In this document: positions 35,788 through 44,050 of the stretch, one piece after another
Numbering within the stretch: the first letter of the stretch is position 1
Layout: every line of letters starts with the position of its first letter
From: JAIEPW01 sp964471915
GTDB lineage: Bacteria; Acidobacteriota; Terriglobia; Bryobacterales; Bryobacteraceae
NCBI GenBank assembly: GCA_964471915.1
Contig: CAYYID010000020.1
Location: 1-64,000, forward strand
Direction of reading: 5' to 3'
Length of the DNA: 64,000 nucleotides
Position numbers and translations under genes: made by a program
The notes under the pieces: model-generated
Databases searched by the model: none
What the model was told of the DNA's origin: nothing
The model's input: only the letters and a program-made list of their open reading frames with translations

Positions 35788-35878
35788 TGGTGGTCCAAGT
35801 GCGGGGTCAGGATACCTGGATTCCGGCCTTGCAGGACGGAACTTTCGGCAGCGAAATTCGGTAAGGCATAGGAAGGGC

Positions 35879-37276
35879 ATGATCTCCGGCATCGCTACAA
35901 AAGACTCCATGAAGACCGCGAACCGGCCGGCGCGCATCCTGGTGGCCGACGACCAGCAGGACGTGCTGGAAGCGTTACGGCTGATGTTGAAGGCCGAGGG
36001 CTACCAGATCGAGCTGGCGACCTCGCCGGGCAGCGCGATCTCCGCGGTGGAGACCAAGGACTTCGATGTCGTCCTGATCGACCTGAACTACACGCGGGAC
36101 ACGACGTCCGGCCAGGAAGGGCTGGACCTGCTGACCCGCATCCAGGCCATCGACCCGATGCTGCCGGTGGTGGTGATGACCGCCTGGGGCAGCGTGGACC
36201 TGGCGGTGGAAGCGATGCGGCGCGGCGCGCGCGATTTTATCCAGAAGCCGTGGGACAACGCGCGGCTGCTGGCGATCGTCTCGACGCAGGCGGAACTGGC
36301 GCAGGCGCTGCGGCGGGGCGCGCGGCTGGAGGCCGAGAACCGGCTGCTGCGGACCGACGGACGGCCGGCGCTGATCGCCGAGGCGGCGTCGATGCAGCCG
36401 GTGCTGCAGTTGATCACCAAGGTGGGTCCGTCGGACGCGAACGTTCTGATCACCGGCGAGCCGGGCACGGGCAAGGAAGTGGTGGCGCAGACGCTGCACA
36501 CTATTTCGCTGCGCTCGAATAAGCCGATGGTGACGGTGAACGCGGGGGGCTTGGCCGAAGGGATCTTCGAGAGCGAGCTGTTCGGCCACGTGAAGGGCGC
36601 GTTCACCGACGCCAAGATGGACCGCGTGGGGCGCTTTGAGCTGGCGGACACCGGGACGCTCTTCCTGGACGAGATCGCGAACGTGCCGATGAACCTGCAG
36701 GCGAAGCTGCTGCGAGTACTCGAAGTCGGCGAGATGGAGCGGGTCGGCTCGTCGAAAACCAAGCGGGTGGATGTGCGGGTGATCTCGGCGACGAACGCGA
36801 ATCTGGCGGAGGAAGTGGCCAACGGGCGGTTCCGGCAGGATCTGGTGTTCCGGCTGAACACGATCGAGATCCATCTGCCGCCGCTGCGGGAGCGGCGCGA
36901 GGACATTCCGCTGCTGGCGAATCATTTTCTCGGGGTCCATGCGCGGCGGTACCGCAAGAACCTGAAGGGGTTCGACGCAGCGGCGATGCACCAGATGCTG
37001 GAGAATCCGTGGCAGGGCAACGTCCGCGAATTGAACCACGTGGTGGAGCGGGCGGTGCTGCTGGCGGGCGATGACCTGGTGCGGGCGGCGGACATTGCGC
37101 CGCGGGCTCCGTCGCAGAGTTCGGCGCGGCTGGAGGAGATGAGCCTCGAGGACGTGGAGGCGTTTCTGATCAAGAAGGCGCTCGCGCGCTACGCGGGCAA
37201 CGTGAGCCACGCGGCGAACGCACTGGGATTGAGCCGGAGCGCGCTCTACCGGCGGCTGCAGCGTTACGGGTTGTGA
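35879..37276 (+). CDS. NtrC-family sigma-54-dependent response regulator
   Basis: The 465-residue protein has a receiver domain (residues about 18-140; acidic pocket ADDQQD, phosphoacceptor Asp in VVLIDLNY, switch Thr in VVMTAWG and Lys in IQKPWD). A sigma-54 AAA+ domain follows, with Walker A GEPGTGKE, the sigma-54 contact GAFTDA and Walker B GTLFLDEIAN. A Fis-type HTH (NVSHAANALGLSRSALYRRL) completes it. It activates sigma-54 promoters when phosphorylated, most likely by the kinase encoded 23 bases downstream. GGAAGGGC precedes the ATG at 35879; an ATG at 35909 is a possible alternative. Confidence 0.94.
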   Translation: MISGIATKDSMKTANRPARILVADDQQDVLEALRLMLKAEGYQIELATSPGSAISAVETKDFDVVLIDLNYTRDTTSGQEGLDLLTRIQAIDPMLPVVVMTAWGSVDLAVEAMRRGARDFIQKPWDNARLLAIVSTQAELAQALRRGARLEAENRLLRTDGRPALIAEAASMQPVLQLITKVGPSDANVLITGEPGTGKEVVAQTLHTISLRSNKPMVTVNAGGLAEGIFESELFGHVKGAFTDAKMDRVGRFELADTGTLFLDEIANVPMNLQAKLLRVLEVGEMERVGSSKTKRVDVRVISATNANLAEEVANGRFRQDLVFRLNTIEIHLPPLRERREDIPLLANHFLGVHARRYRKNLKGFDAAAMHQMLENPWQGNVRELNHVVERAVLLAGDDLVRAADIAPRAPSQSSARLEEMSLEDVEAFLIKKALARYAGNVSHAANALGLSRSALYRRLQRYGL

Positions 37277-37299
37277 GATCCTGATCGGTCGGTCCTAAT

Positions 37300-38616
37300 T
37301 TGCCCCGGTTCGTTCACGAACAACGCGTCCTGTTCACCGCGCTGGGAGCGGGCTTCCCGGCGGTGCTGGTCGCGATGATCATGCTGTGGACGGGCGACTA
37401 CACGCCCAAGGTCCAGTGGACCCTCTCGGTGGTGATCCTCGGGGCGTGGCTCGGCCTGGGCGCGGGCGCCAAGGAACTGGTCGCGCAGCCGCTGCGGACC
37501 ATCGCCAACTTACTCGAAGCGATGCGCGAGGGCGACTACTCGATCCGCGCGCGCGGCGCGGACCACGAGGACGCGCTCGGCGAAGTGATCCAGCAGGTAA
37601 ACGCGATGGGCACCACGCTGCGCGCGCAGCGGCTGGGCGCGCTCGAGGCCACCACCCTGCTGCGCAAGGTGATGGAGGAGATCGACGTCGCGGTGTTCGC
37701 CTTCGATGGCGACCAGAAGCTCCGGCTGGTGAACCGCGCCGGCGAGAAGCTCGTGGGGCAGCCGGCGGAGCGGATCCTGGAGCTGGACGCGAAGTCGCTG
37801 GGTCTGGCCGATTGCCTCGAAGGCGAGGAGGTGCAGACCATCCAGCGCTCGTTCCCCTCCGGCCAGGGCCGCTGGGGCGTGAACCGGACGATGTTCCGGG
37901 AGGGCGGGCTGCCGCACACGCTGCTGGTAATCACGGACCTGACGCGCGCACTGCGCGATGAAGAGCTGGCGGCCTGGCAGCGGATCGTGCGGGTGCTGGG
38001 GCACGAGCTGAACAATTCGCTGGCGCCGATCAAGTCGATCGCGGGATCGCTGGAGTCGCTGGTGACGCGGACGCCGCGCCCGGAAGACTGGGAAGACGAC
38101 ATGAAGAGCGGCCTGAAGATCATCGCCTCGCGCGCGGAGTCGCTGAGCCGCTTCATGAGTTCCTACGCCCGGCTGGCGAAGCTGCCGCGCCCGCAACTGG
38201 CGCCGCTTGAGATTGGACCATGGATCGAGAACGTGGTGCGGCTGGAGACGCGCATGACGCCGGCGCTCCAGCGCGGCGAGCCGGTGACGATTCAGGGCGA
38301 TCGCGACCAACTGGAGCAGGTGCTGATCAACCTGATCAAGAACGGCGTGGAGGCGGCGGGGGAGACGCAGGGCGGCGTCACGGTCGGCTGGGAGCGGGAG
38401 CCCGGCAAGGTGTCGATCTGGGTCCGCGATACCGGTCCCGGCCTGTCGAATACGAACAATCTGTTCGTGCCTTTCTTTACAACCAAGCCCGGAGGCTCCG
38501 GGATTGGGCTGGTGCTGTGCCGGCAGATCGTGGAGGGACACGACGGGACGCTGGAACTCCGCAACCGCACCGATGTCCGGGGTTGCGAGGCCAGGATCAC
38601 TTTGCCGGTAACGTGA
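37300..38616 (+). CDS. NtrY-like membrane sensor histidine kinase
   Basis: The 438-residue kinase has two membrane segments near residues 10-55, a HAMP-like region, and a PAS-like domain (EIDVAVFAFDGDQKLRLVNRAG). The H-box is VLGHELNNSLAPIKSIAGSL, the N-box VLINLIKNGVEAA, with G boxes RDTGPGLS and GGSGIGLVLCRQI. The layout resembles NtrY. It pairs with the adjacent NtrC-like regulator. The start is a TTG at 37300 with only a weak upstream GGTC; no better start exists before the first membrane segment. The signal sensed is unknown. Confidence 0.9.
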   Translation: MPRFVHEQRVLFTALGAGFPAVLVAMIMLWTGDYTPKVQWTLSVVILGAWLGLGAGAKELVAQPLRTIANLLEAMREGDYSIRARGADHEDALGEVIQQVNAMGTTLRAQRLGALEATTLLRKVMEEIDVAVFAFDGDQKLRLVNRAGEKLVGQPAERILELDAKSLGLADCLEGEEVQTIQRSFPSGQGRWGVNRTMFREGGLPHTLLVITDLTRALRDEELAAWQRIVRVLGHELNNSLAPIKSIAGSLESLVTRTPRPEDWEDDMKSGLKIIASRAESLSRFMSSYARLAKLPRPQLAPLEIGPWIENVVRLETRMTPALQRGEPVTIQGDRDQLEQVLINLIKNGVEAAGETQGGVTVGWEREPGKVSIWVRDTGPGLSNTNNLFVPFFTTKPGGSGIGLVLCRQIVEGHDGTLELRNRTDVRGCEARITLPVT

Positions 38617-38680
38617 ACACTTCCGGAAGCAGTCTGCACATCTTCCGGTGAGGGCTCAAAGCCCTGCCGGAGGACAGACA

Positions 38681-39397
38681 GTGAACGAGAAGACGGGACG
38701 CGAACTCATCGTCAATTACGCCAAGTACCAGATCGGCGCCCACTACCTCGCCGGGACCCGAGGCGCAGTCCCGGACGGCGGCCCGGTGCTGGGCCGCAGC
38801 GTGACGATTTACCAGCAGCCGAGGTGGAAGAACCTGTGCGTCCATACGGCGGTCAACAGCAAAGGGCGGTGTTGGGGCCGCTATGACGCCAAGGGGCTGG
38901 GCGGTTACATCTTCAGCGCCACCGGCAGCAAACTGCAGGCGCTGCGGGAATACCACGCGAAGCACGAGCCGGCGCCGATCGAGGCGTGGCCGGCTTTCGA
39001 AAAGCCCGGAATGTCGCCGCGCCGGCTGACGAAGAACGACGGCGACTCGATCGCGCTCGCGGAGGATTGCCGGGGAAAACGCCACTTCGATTGCATCGGT
39101 TTTATCTTCTGGGTACTGAACATGGTGGCGCCGAGACCGGAGTGGGCAAACTACGGAATCAAGGGATACGCGTACGGTTCCTTCGACCTGATCGAGAAGA
39201 TCGGGCCGCTGCCCCAACACAAACTTATGGATGGGGATATCGTGACGGATGGTGTGCACCACATCGGCTTCGCCGTCGCCAGCGGCTGGGTCATCCACGC
39301 CAAGTGGGAGTCCGAAGGAGTGGTCGTGGAGCCGTACTCGGATCCGAAGCGCGATTGGTCCGTGAGCCGGGTGAAGAGCGAAGTCTTCGGCTCGTGA
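38681..39397 (+). CDS. NlpC/P60-like cysteine peptidase-fold protein
   Basis: The 238-residue protein has NlpC/P60-like active-site signatures. The catalytic Cys is in RHFDCIGFIFWVLN near residue 147, and the His in DGVHHIGFAVASGWVIHAK near residue 200. No signal peptide is seen, so it may act in the cytoplasm or be exported otherwise. The GTG at 38681 was chosen because CCGGAGG lies about eight bases upstream; the longer frame from GTG 38648 lacks one. Such folds cleave gamma-Glu-linked peptides or act as amidases or acyltransferases; the substrate is unknown. It follows the two-component operon on the same strand. Confidence 0.72.
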   Translation: MNEKTGRELIVNYAKYQIGAHYLAGTRGAVPDGGPVLGRSVTIYQQPRWKNLCVHTAVNSKGRCWGRYDAKGLGGYIFSATGSKLQALREYHAKHEPAPIEAWPAFEKPGMSPRRLTKNDGDSIALAEDCRGKRHFDCIGFIFWVLNMVAPRPEWANYGIKGYAYGSFDLIEKIGPLPQHKLMDGDIVTDGVHHIGFAVASGWVIHAKWESEGVVVEPYSDPKRDWSVSRVKSEVFGS

Positions 39398-39442
39398 GGG
39401 TCGCGGTTGTGCGGGAGTCCGCCGGATCGTATGCTGAGCAGC

Positions 39443-39862
39443 ATGCGGGAGTTCCGGACCACGATTGACCTCGACGCGCCGCGCACTGCGGTGTGGGCGG
39501 TGCTGCGCGACGTGGAGCGGTGGCCCGAGTGGACCGCCAGCGTTCGCGCGGTGCGGTTCCAGAGCGGGGCCGAACTGGAAGCAGGCGCGCGGGTCCACGT
39601 GGTCCAGCCGCGCCTGCCGCCGGGCGTGTGGACCGTGACGGCGTGCGAGGGCGACCGGGGGTTCGAATGGGTGCTGCGGAACCCCGGTTCGCGCATCACG
39701 GCCGGGCACTGGATCGAGGACCTGCCCGAAGGCTGCCGCGTTGTCCTCACCGTGCGGATCGAGGGAGTGCTGAGCGGCTTAATCGGCTGGATGACCGGAT
39801 CCCTGACCCGGCAGTACATGGCGATGGAAGCCGAGGGCCTGAAGAAGCGGAGCGAGGCGTGA
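39443..39862 (+). CDS. SRPBCC (polyketide cyclase-like) ligand-binding protein
   Basis: The 139-residue protein has a START/SRPBCC fold pattern: MREFRTTIDLDAPRTAVWAV at the start, VERWPEWTASVRAVRF, a curved sheet region with GFEWVLRNPG, and a long C-terminal helix (LTRQYMAMEAEGLKKRSE). Members bind hydrophobic ligands or act as coenzyme Q-binding or cyclase-like proteins. No catalytic residues can be assigned. The ATG at 39431 is an alternative start. Confidence 0.78.
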   Translation: MREFRTTIDLDAPRTAVWAVLRDVERWPEWTASVRAVRFQSGAELEAGARVHVVQPRLPPGVWTVTACEGDRGFEWVLRNPGSRITAGHWIEDLPEGCRVVLTVRIEGVLSGLIGWMTGSLTRQYMAMEAEGLKKRSEA

Positions 39863-39886
39863 CGGTCGCGGCGTAATGGTGAACGA

Positions 39887-40189
39887 CTACGCTTCGCGAC
39901 CCAAGGAGAAGCGGATGGCGCGGCAGATCCCTTCGAGGAGGGCCGGCGTGAGCGACCCGACCCGCCTTTCCAGCTTGTCCGCCGTTACCGTAGCGATGCG
40001 ATGGAGATTCACTGCGCATGCGTTCTTCATGCCGTCTTGCTCATCCAAGACCACCTCCGACGGGACGCCGCGTATGGTCGAAGGGATGGGAGCCACGGTG
40101 ACGGAAGTCAAATAGCCAAGGGCGGGGTTACGGGTGACGATCACCGCGGGGCGCCGCTTGCCGGGAGACCCGAAATGGCAGAGGTAGAA
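39887..40189 (-). pseudogene. MazF/PemK-type toxin remnant with broken 5' end
   Basis: The frame reads FYLCHFGSPGKRRPAVIVTR and continues LTSVTVAPIPSTIRG, VPSEVVLDEQDGMKNACAVN and LHRIATVTADKLERR, a typical MazF/PemK body. However, an in-frame TAG at 40190-40192 sits just before FYLCHF, where the first strand of the family begins, and no start codon precedes it. The only internal start, GTG at 40142-40144, would delete the first strand and active-site loop. No mazE-like antitoxin gene is adjacent. The locus therefore looks like a decaying toxin gene, unless readthrough or a sequencing error is involved. Confidence 0.7.
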
Positions 40190-40202
40190 CTATCCCACAC
40201 AA

Positions 40203-41390
40203 TCACCACTTGAGCCGGTTCACGACCACTTTGCCGTCGTTCACCACGAACAGCACATCCTGCAGATTTCCCACGTCGGCCAGCGGACTCCGCTCCACGA
40301 CCACCAGGTCGGCTTCCATACCCGGCCTGAGTGACCCCGTGCGCCTGGCGATGCCGAGGCACTCGGCGGCCACCGAGGTCGCGGCTTTGATGGCCTCGAC
40401 GGGCGGCATGCCGGCGGCGGCGAGTTCCATCACCTCGTGCGGCATGCGGCGGTTGGAGCGCGGCCCGTAGCCGGTATCGGTGCCGGCGACCATGCGGATG
40501 CCCGCCTTCCACGCCGCGGCCGCAGTCTCTTTGATCCGCGGGTACATGTGCCGGCCGCGGACCTGGAGCCCCGCGTCGTCGTAATCGCCGCCCGGCTGGA
40601 TCAGGTCCTCGACCGTGGCGATGGTGGGGACGAAGTAGGTCCCCTTCTGCTTCATGAGCGCGAGCGTCTCCGCGCTGAGATACGTTCCGTGCTCGATCGA
40701 GTGGACCCCGGCCTTGACCGCGGCGAACGCGCCCTCGTTGCCGTGGGCGTGCGCGGCGACGGGGATGCCGCGGGTCTTGGCCTCGTCGACGATCGCGGAC
40801 AGCTCGTCGTCCGAGAAGAGGCGTTTGCGTGGATCGGTCTCCGGCAGCCCGGCGCGCTCCGTGGCGTTGATCTTGATGACGTCGATCTTGCGCTCGAGGT
40901 TCGCCTTTACCAGCCGCCGGACGTTCATCGTGCCCACGGCGCCGTTCATGAGGTCCATAAGCGACGGATGGTCGAGGAACATCTGCTCGGCGACGCGCGG
41001 GCGCACGTGGTAGCCGGACGCCAGGATCTCCGGGATGTCTTTCATGCCGGCGCGGTGGAGGTCCCGCATGCCGGTATCGATGTAGTGGCCGACGCCCAGC
41101 GAACGCGCGGTGGTGGTGCCGTAGCGGAGGGCGCGACGCGCGTCCTCGAGGTTGCGGATGTGGACGTGCGCGTCGACAAAGCCCGGCGTCACCCACTTGC
41201 CTTCGAGGTCGAAGACGGTGGCGCCGGCCGGCGCGGCGCCGCCCGGCTCGATACTGGCGATCTTGCCGTCGCGAATGACGATGGTGGCGTTGCGGGCCGG
41301 CTCGTTCGCGACACCGTCGACGACGTTGGCGCGCGTCAACACCAGGGTCTGCGCGGAGAGGCAGGCCGCCAGGAAGAAGGCGAGTCTCAC
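40203..41390 (-). CDS. Secreted metal-dependent amidohydrolase
   Basis: The 395-residue protein has a short signal peptide (MRLAFFLAACLSAQ) and an amidohydrolase domain. Its metal-binding HxH is in VDAHVHIRN near residue 74. The further ligands are in DVIKINATERAG, AHAHGN, GVHSIEHGTYL and the late Asp in VAGTDTGYG. C-terminal strands contain GSLRPGMEADLVVVE. The closest type is the imidazolonepropionase/prolidase-like group common in Acidobacteriota. Start ATG overlaps the stop of the upstream alpha/beta-hydrolase gene (ATGA), so the two are translationally coupled. Confidence 0.9.
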   Translation of the reverse strand: MRLAFFLAACLSAQTLVLTRANVVDGVANEPARNATIVIRDGKIASIEPGGAAPAGATVFDLEGKWVTPGFVDAHVHIRNLEDARRALRYGTTTARSLGVGHYIDTGMRDLHRAGMKDIPEILASGYHVRPRVAEQMFLDHPSLMDLMNGAVGTMNVRRLVKANLERKIDVIKINATERAGLPETDPRKRLFSDDELSAIVDEAKTRGIPVAAHAHGNEGAFAAVKAGVHSIEHGTYLSAETLALMKQKGTYFVPTIATVEDLIQPGGDYDDAGLQVRGRHMYPRIKETAAAAWKAGIRMVAGTDTGYGPRSNRRMPHEVMELAAAGMPPVEAIKAATSVAAECLGIARRTGSLRPGMEADLVVVERSPLADVGNLQDVLFVVNDGKVVVNRLKW

Positions 41391-42418
41391 CGCGCGCCTC
41401 CCGAGGCGGCGCCGTCCAGGCCAAAGTGCTTGCGGAACCAGTTGCCGGCCAGCTTCGAGGTGGTCTCGAACGCTTCGCCGATGTAGGCCTCGAAGTGCGT
41501 GATCGCGGGGATCACGTGGTACTCCTTCGGACCCGTGTGCAGGTCATAGGCGGCCTTCGCGGCGTTGTCGTTGTTGATCAGCTCGTCTTTTTCCGCGGCG
41601 ATCCACATCACGGGGCGGTTACCGATCAGCGGCACGGAGTGCAGCGGCCGGTACTCGGCGATCGCCTGGTTGGTTTCGACGTCCACCATGCGGCGCGTGG
41701 AGTAGCCGGTTTCGAACTCGCCGCCCTGGCCGGTGCGGGCGCGCTGGATGGCGTCCTCCAGCAGGGGACCTTTCAGCAGGTAGGGCCCCGGCTGAGCCAT
41801 CTTGCCGGCGATCCCCGGGATCTGGCAGGCGACTACCTTGACGCGGGCGTCGAGCGCGGCGACGGTCATGGTGTGCCCGCCGGCGAAGCTCGAGCCCCAG
41901 ATGCCGATCCGCTCGGGGTCCACGCCCGGCTCGCCCTGCAGGTAGGAGATCGCGTTGCGGTAATCCTCCACCTGCTTCATGGGGAGCAGGCGGGTGCGCT
42001 TCACCACGACTTTGGCGTCGGCGTAATGGAAGCGCTTGTCATCCGGGGTGCGGATGCGTTCCACCGTGGAGACAAAGCCGTCGCTCTCGCCCCAGCCGCG
42101 GTAATCGATCGCCATGGCGACCATGCCCATTTCGGCGAAGCGCGCGGCGTACTTTTCGATCGAGAAGTGCGTTCCGGCCCAGCCCTGGCCCAGCACGATG
42201 CCGGGCAGCTTCGCCTTGGCGGCGGTGAAGCCCTTCGGATAGAAGATCTTGCCGTAGCAGGCGACGCCGTCGCTGTAGTAGGTGATTTCCTTGGACGTAA
42301 CTCCGTCGCCGAGCTTGTATTTCCAATCCTGCGGCGTGAGTCCGGTTTTGAGCTTCTTTTCCTGCCCGGAGGCGAGCAGCGCGGCCGACAGAGCGAGGGC
42401 ACAGATACGGTAGGTCAT
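41387..42418 (-). CDS. Secreted alpha/beta hydrolase (dienelactone hydrolase-like)
   Basis: The 343-residue protein has a signal peptide (MTYRICALALSAALLASGQ) and an alpha/beta-hydrolase fold. The nucleophile elbow is IGIWGSSFAGGHTM near residue 184. The acidic residue is probably in IAAEKDELINN and the His in IPAITHFEAYIG. An early segment GIVLGQGWAGTHFSIEKYA holds the oxyanion region. It is the first gene of a two-gene operon with the amidohydrolase, suggesting joint degradation of an ester- or amide-containing compound. An ATG at 42433 is an alternative start. Confidence 0.87.
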   Translation of the reverse strand: MTYRICALALSAALLASGQEKKLKTGLTPQDWKYKLGDGVTSKEITYYSDGVACYGKIFYPKGFTAAKAKLPGIVLGQGWAGTHFSIEKYAARFAEMGMVAMAIDYRGWGESDGFVSTVERIRTPDDKRFHYADAKVVVKRTRLLPMKQVEDYRNAISYLQGEPGVDPERIGIWGSSFAGGHTMTVAALDARVKVVACQIPGIAGKMAQPGPYLLKGPLLEDAIQRARTGQGGEFETGYSTRRMVDVETNQAIAEYRPLHSVPLIGNRPVMWIAAEKDELINNDNAAKAAYDLHTGPKEYHVIPAITHFEAYIGEAFETTSKLAGNWFRKHFGLDGAASGGAR

Positions 42419-42463
42419 ACGGGTTGCAGGCATTTCACTACAACCCGGAGGCTCTGTCAAACG

Positions 42464-44035
42464 CTACTGCTGGAGGTCGAGGATCTTGCGCGTCTCGGGG
42501 GTGTCGTCCATGACACAGCGGAAGCCGACGATGTTGCCTTCCTTGCCGTAAGCCTGGCGGTAAGAGATCCGCAGGTGCTGGCGGGCGTCGCTGTACCAGG
42601 AGCCGCCGCGCGCCACCTTCTCCTTGCCGGCCTCCGGACCCTGAGGGTCCGCTTTCTGGGAGGCGGCGTAGTAGCCCGCGCCGTACCAATCGTTTACCCA
42701 CTCCCAGAGGTTGCCGAACATGTCGTAGAGGCCCCAGGGGTTGGCGTCGAAGCTCCGGACCGGCGCGGTGTCCTGGTCATAGCGATCGTTGCCGCTCTGT
42801 CCGGCGAAGTTCGCCTTGTCCCGGCTGTTCTCGTCGTTGAGGGGCACCACTTCGTCCGGGACCCCGGCCCGCGCGGCGTACTCCCATTCCGCCTCCGTGG
42901 GCAGCCGCCCGCCGACCCAGCCGCAGTATTCGTTGGCTTCGCTCCATTTCACGCTGTGGATCGGGTGTCCGGTGTGCTTTTCCCACTTGCCGTCGCCGAT
43001 GGGTCCGCGCGGCAGCTTGCGATTCTTGTCGGCATCGACGAAGCGGCGATAAGCGTCCACGGTGACCTCCGTCCGCCCGATCCAAAATGGCTTGGAGATC
43101 GTCACGTCGTGCTGGGGCTTTTCGTGGTTCTCGCACTTCTTGTCGTTGGGAACGCAGCCCATCTTGAACGTTCCCGACGGAACCCACACGTACTCCTGGC
43201 GGTCGCGGCGGTTGGACCGGAACGTTCCGACCGTGGGCCCGGCGATCTTTGTGATCACCACCGGCGCGACCTTCTCGGGCTCCAGGAAGTAAAACTGTTG
43301 GGTCAGCTTCGGCAGGTAAAACGGCTGCTGCGCCATTTGCGAGCCGACCATCGCGGCGCGTTGCGCCTCCGAAAAGACGCCCAGCAGGTCGGGCCCGCGC
43401 TTGCCGATCGCGTCGGCCAGCGCTTTCGTGAACAGGCCGACGCCGTCGGCAAAGGGCTTTTTGATGACGCCGTTGGGCTGCGTGGACGACGCGAACACCA
43501 CCTCGCGCAGTTCGCCCATTTCGAAGTTGGCCAGGCCCTCACCGGAGACGCCCGGCACCGGGACCTCCAGCGCCCGGGAGGCTTCCAGGATGAGCAACTT
43601 CAGGCCGGCGCGTTTCTTGTTCAGCTCTTCGGGCAGGTTGTCGAACGCGTAGGCGCGCGACTCAATGGCGGAGCGGTCTTTCGGATCGAAGTCCACGGGC
43701 AGGAAGTAGTTGATGCCGCCCACCTGCACGGCGTGTCCCGAGTAATGGATGACGCAGTCGTCACCGGGCTTCAGCCTCGCAAGGAACGCGGGCAGGAGCT
43801 TGGCGGGGAACTCGGGCAGGTGGATGTTCTCGACGACGGTAACGTCGAAGCCGGCCTTCTTGAGAGCCCCTTCCATCAGCCGCGCCTCCTGTGCGGCGGC
43901 CGGCAGGGGCGTAAGCCCCTTGCTATAGGCCGAGTTCGCGATTACGAGCGCAAAGCGCTTGCCGGCGGCCCCGGCCGGCACTTGGGCCGCCAGTCCGCCA
44001 CTGAGGGCGAGAACGAGCAAAGCTACGCGCAACAT
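42464..44035 (-). CDS. Caspase-like (inactive) and formylglycine-enzyme-like fusion protein
   Basis: The 523-residue exported protein has a signal peptide (residues 1-17). A caspase/metacaspase-fold domain spans about residues 26-270, and an FGE-sulfatase domain about 295-510. In the caspase part the His is kept (VIHYSGHAVQVGG, His101). The position of the catalytic Cys in ILDACR of active relatives reads ILEASR here, giving Ser153, so proteolysis is unlikely. The second domain has PSGTFKMGCVPNDKKCENHE, GRLPTEAEWEYAARAG, WGLYDMFGNLWEW and RGGSWYSDARQHLR. It lies 15 bases downstream of the giant kinase gene and is probably co-transcribed with it. Confidence 0.85.
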   Translation of the reverse strand: MLRVALLVLALSGGLAAQVPAGAAGKRFALVIANSAYSKGLTPLPAAAQEARLMEGALKKAGFDVTVVENIHLPEFPAKLLPAFLARLKPGDDCVIHYSGHAVQVGGINYFLPVDFDPKDRSAIESRAYAFDNLPEELNKKRAGLKLLILEASRALEVPVPGVSGEGLANFEMGELREVVFASSTQPNGVIKKPFADGVGLFTKALADAIGKRGPDLLGVFSEAQRAAMVGSQMAQQPFYLPKLTQQFYFLEPEKVAPVVITKIAGPTVGTFRSNRRDRQEYVWVPSGTFKMGCVPNDKKCENHEKPQHDVTISKPFWIGRTEVTVDAYRRFVDADKNRKLPRGPIGDGKWEKHTGHPIHSVKWSEANEYCGWVGGRLPTEAEWEYAARAGVPDEVVPLNDENSRDKANFAGQSGNDRYDQDTAPVRSFDANPWGLYDMFGNLWEWVNDWYGAGYYAASQKADPQGPEAGKEKVARGGSWYSDARQHLRISYRQAYGKEGNIVGFRCVMDDTPETRKILDLQQ

Positions 44036-44050
44036 GTTGGATCTATTTTA

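Noticed and set aside
35806..35845. A sigma-54-like TGG...TTGCA pattern ahead of the NtrC-like gene
   Set aside because: The distance between GG and GC is 11 bases rather than the required 10, and the rest of the -24 box does not match.
39861..39873. Possible third copy of the 27-bp repeat (TGACGGTCGCGGC)
   Set aside because: Only 13 bases match and they include the stop codon of the SRPBCC gene. Too short to call.
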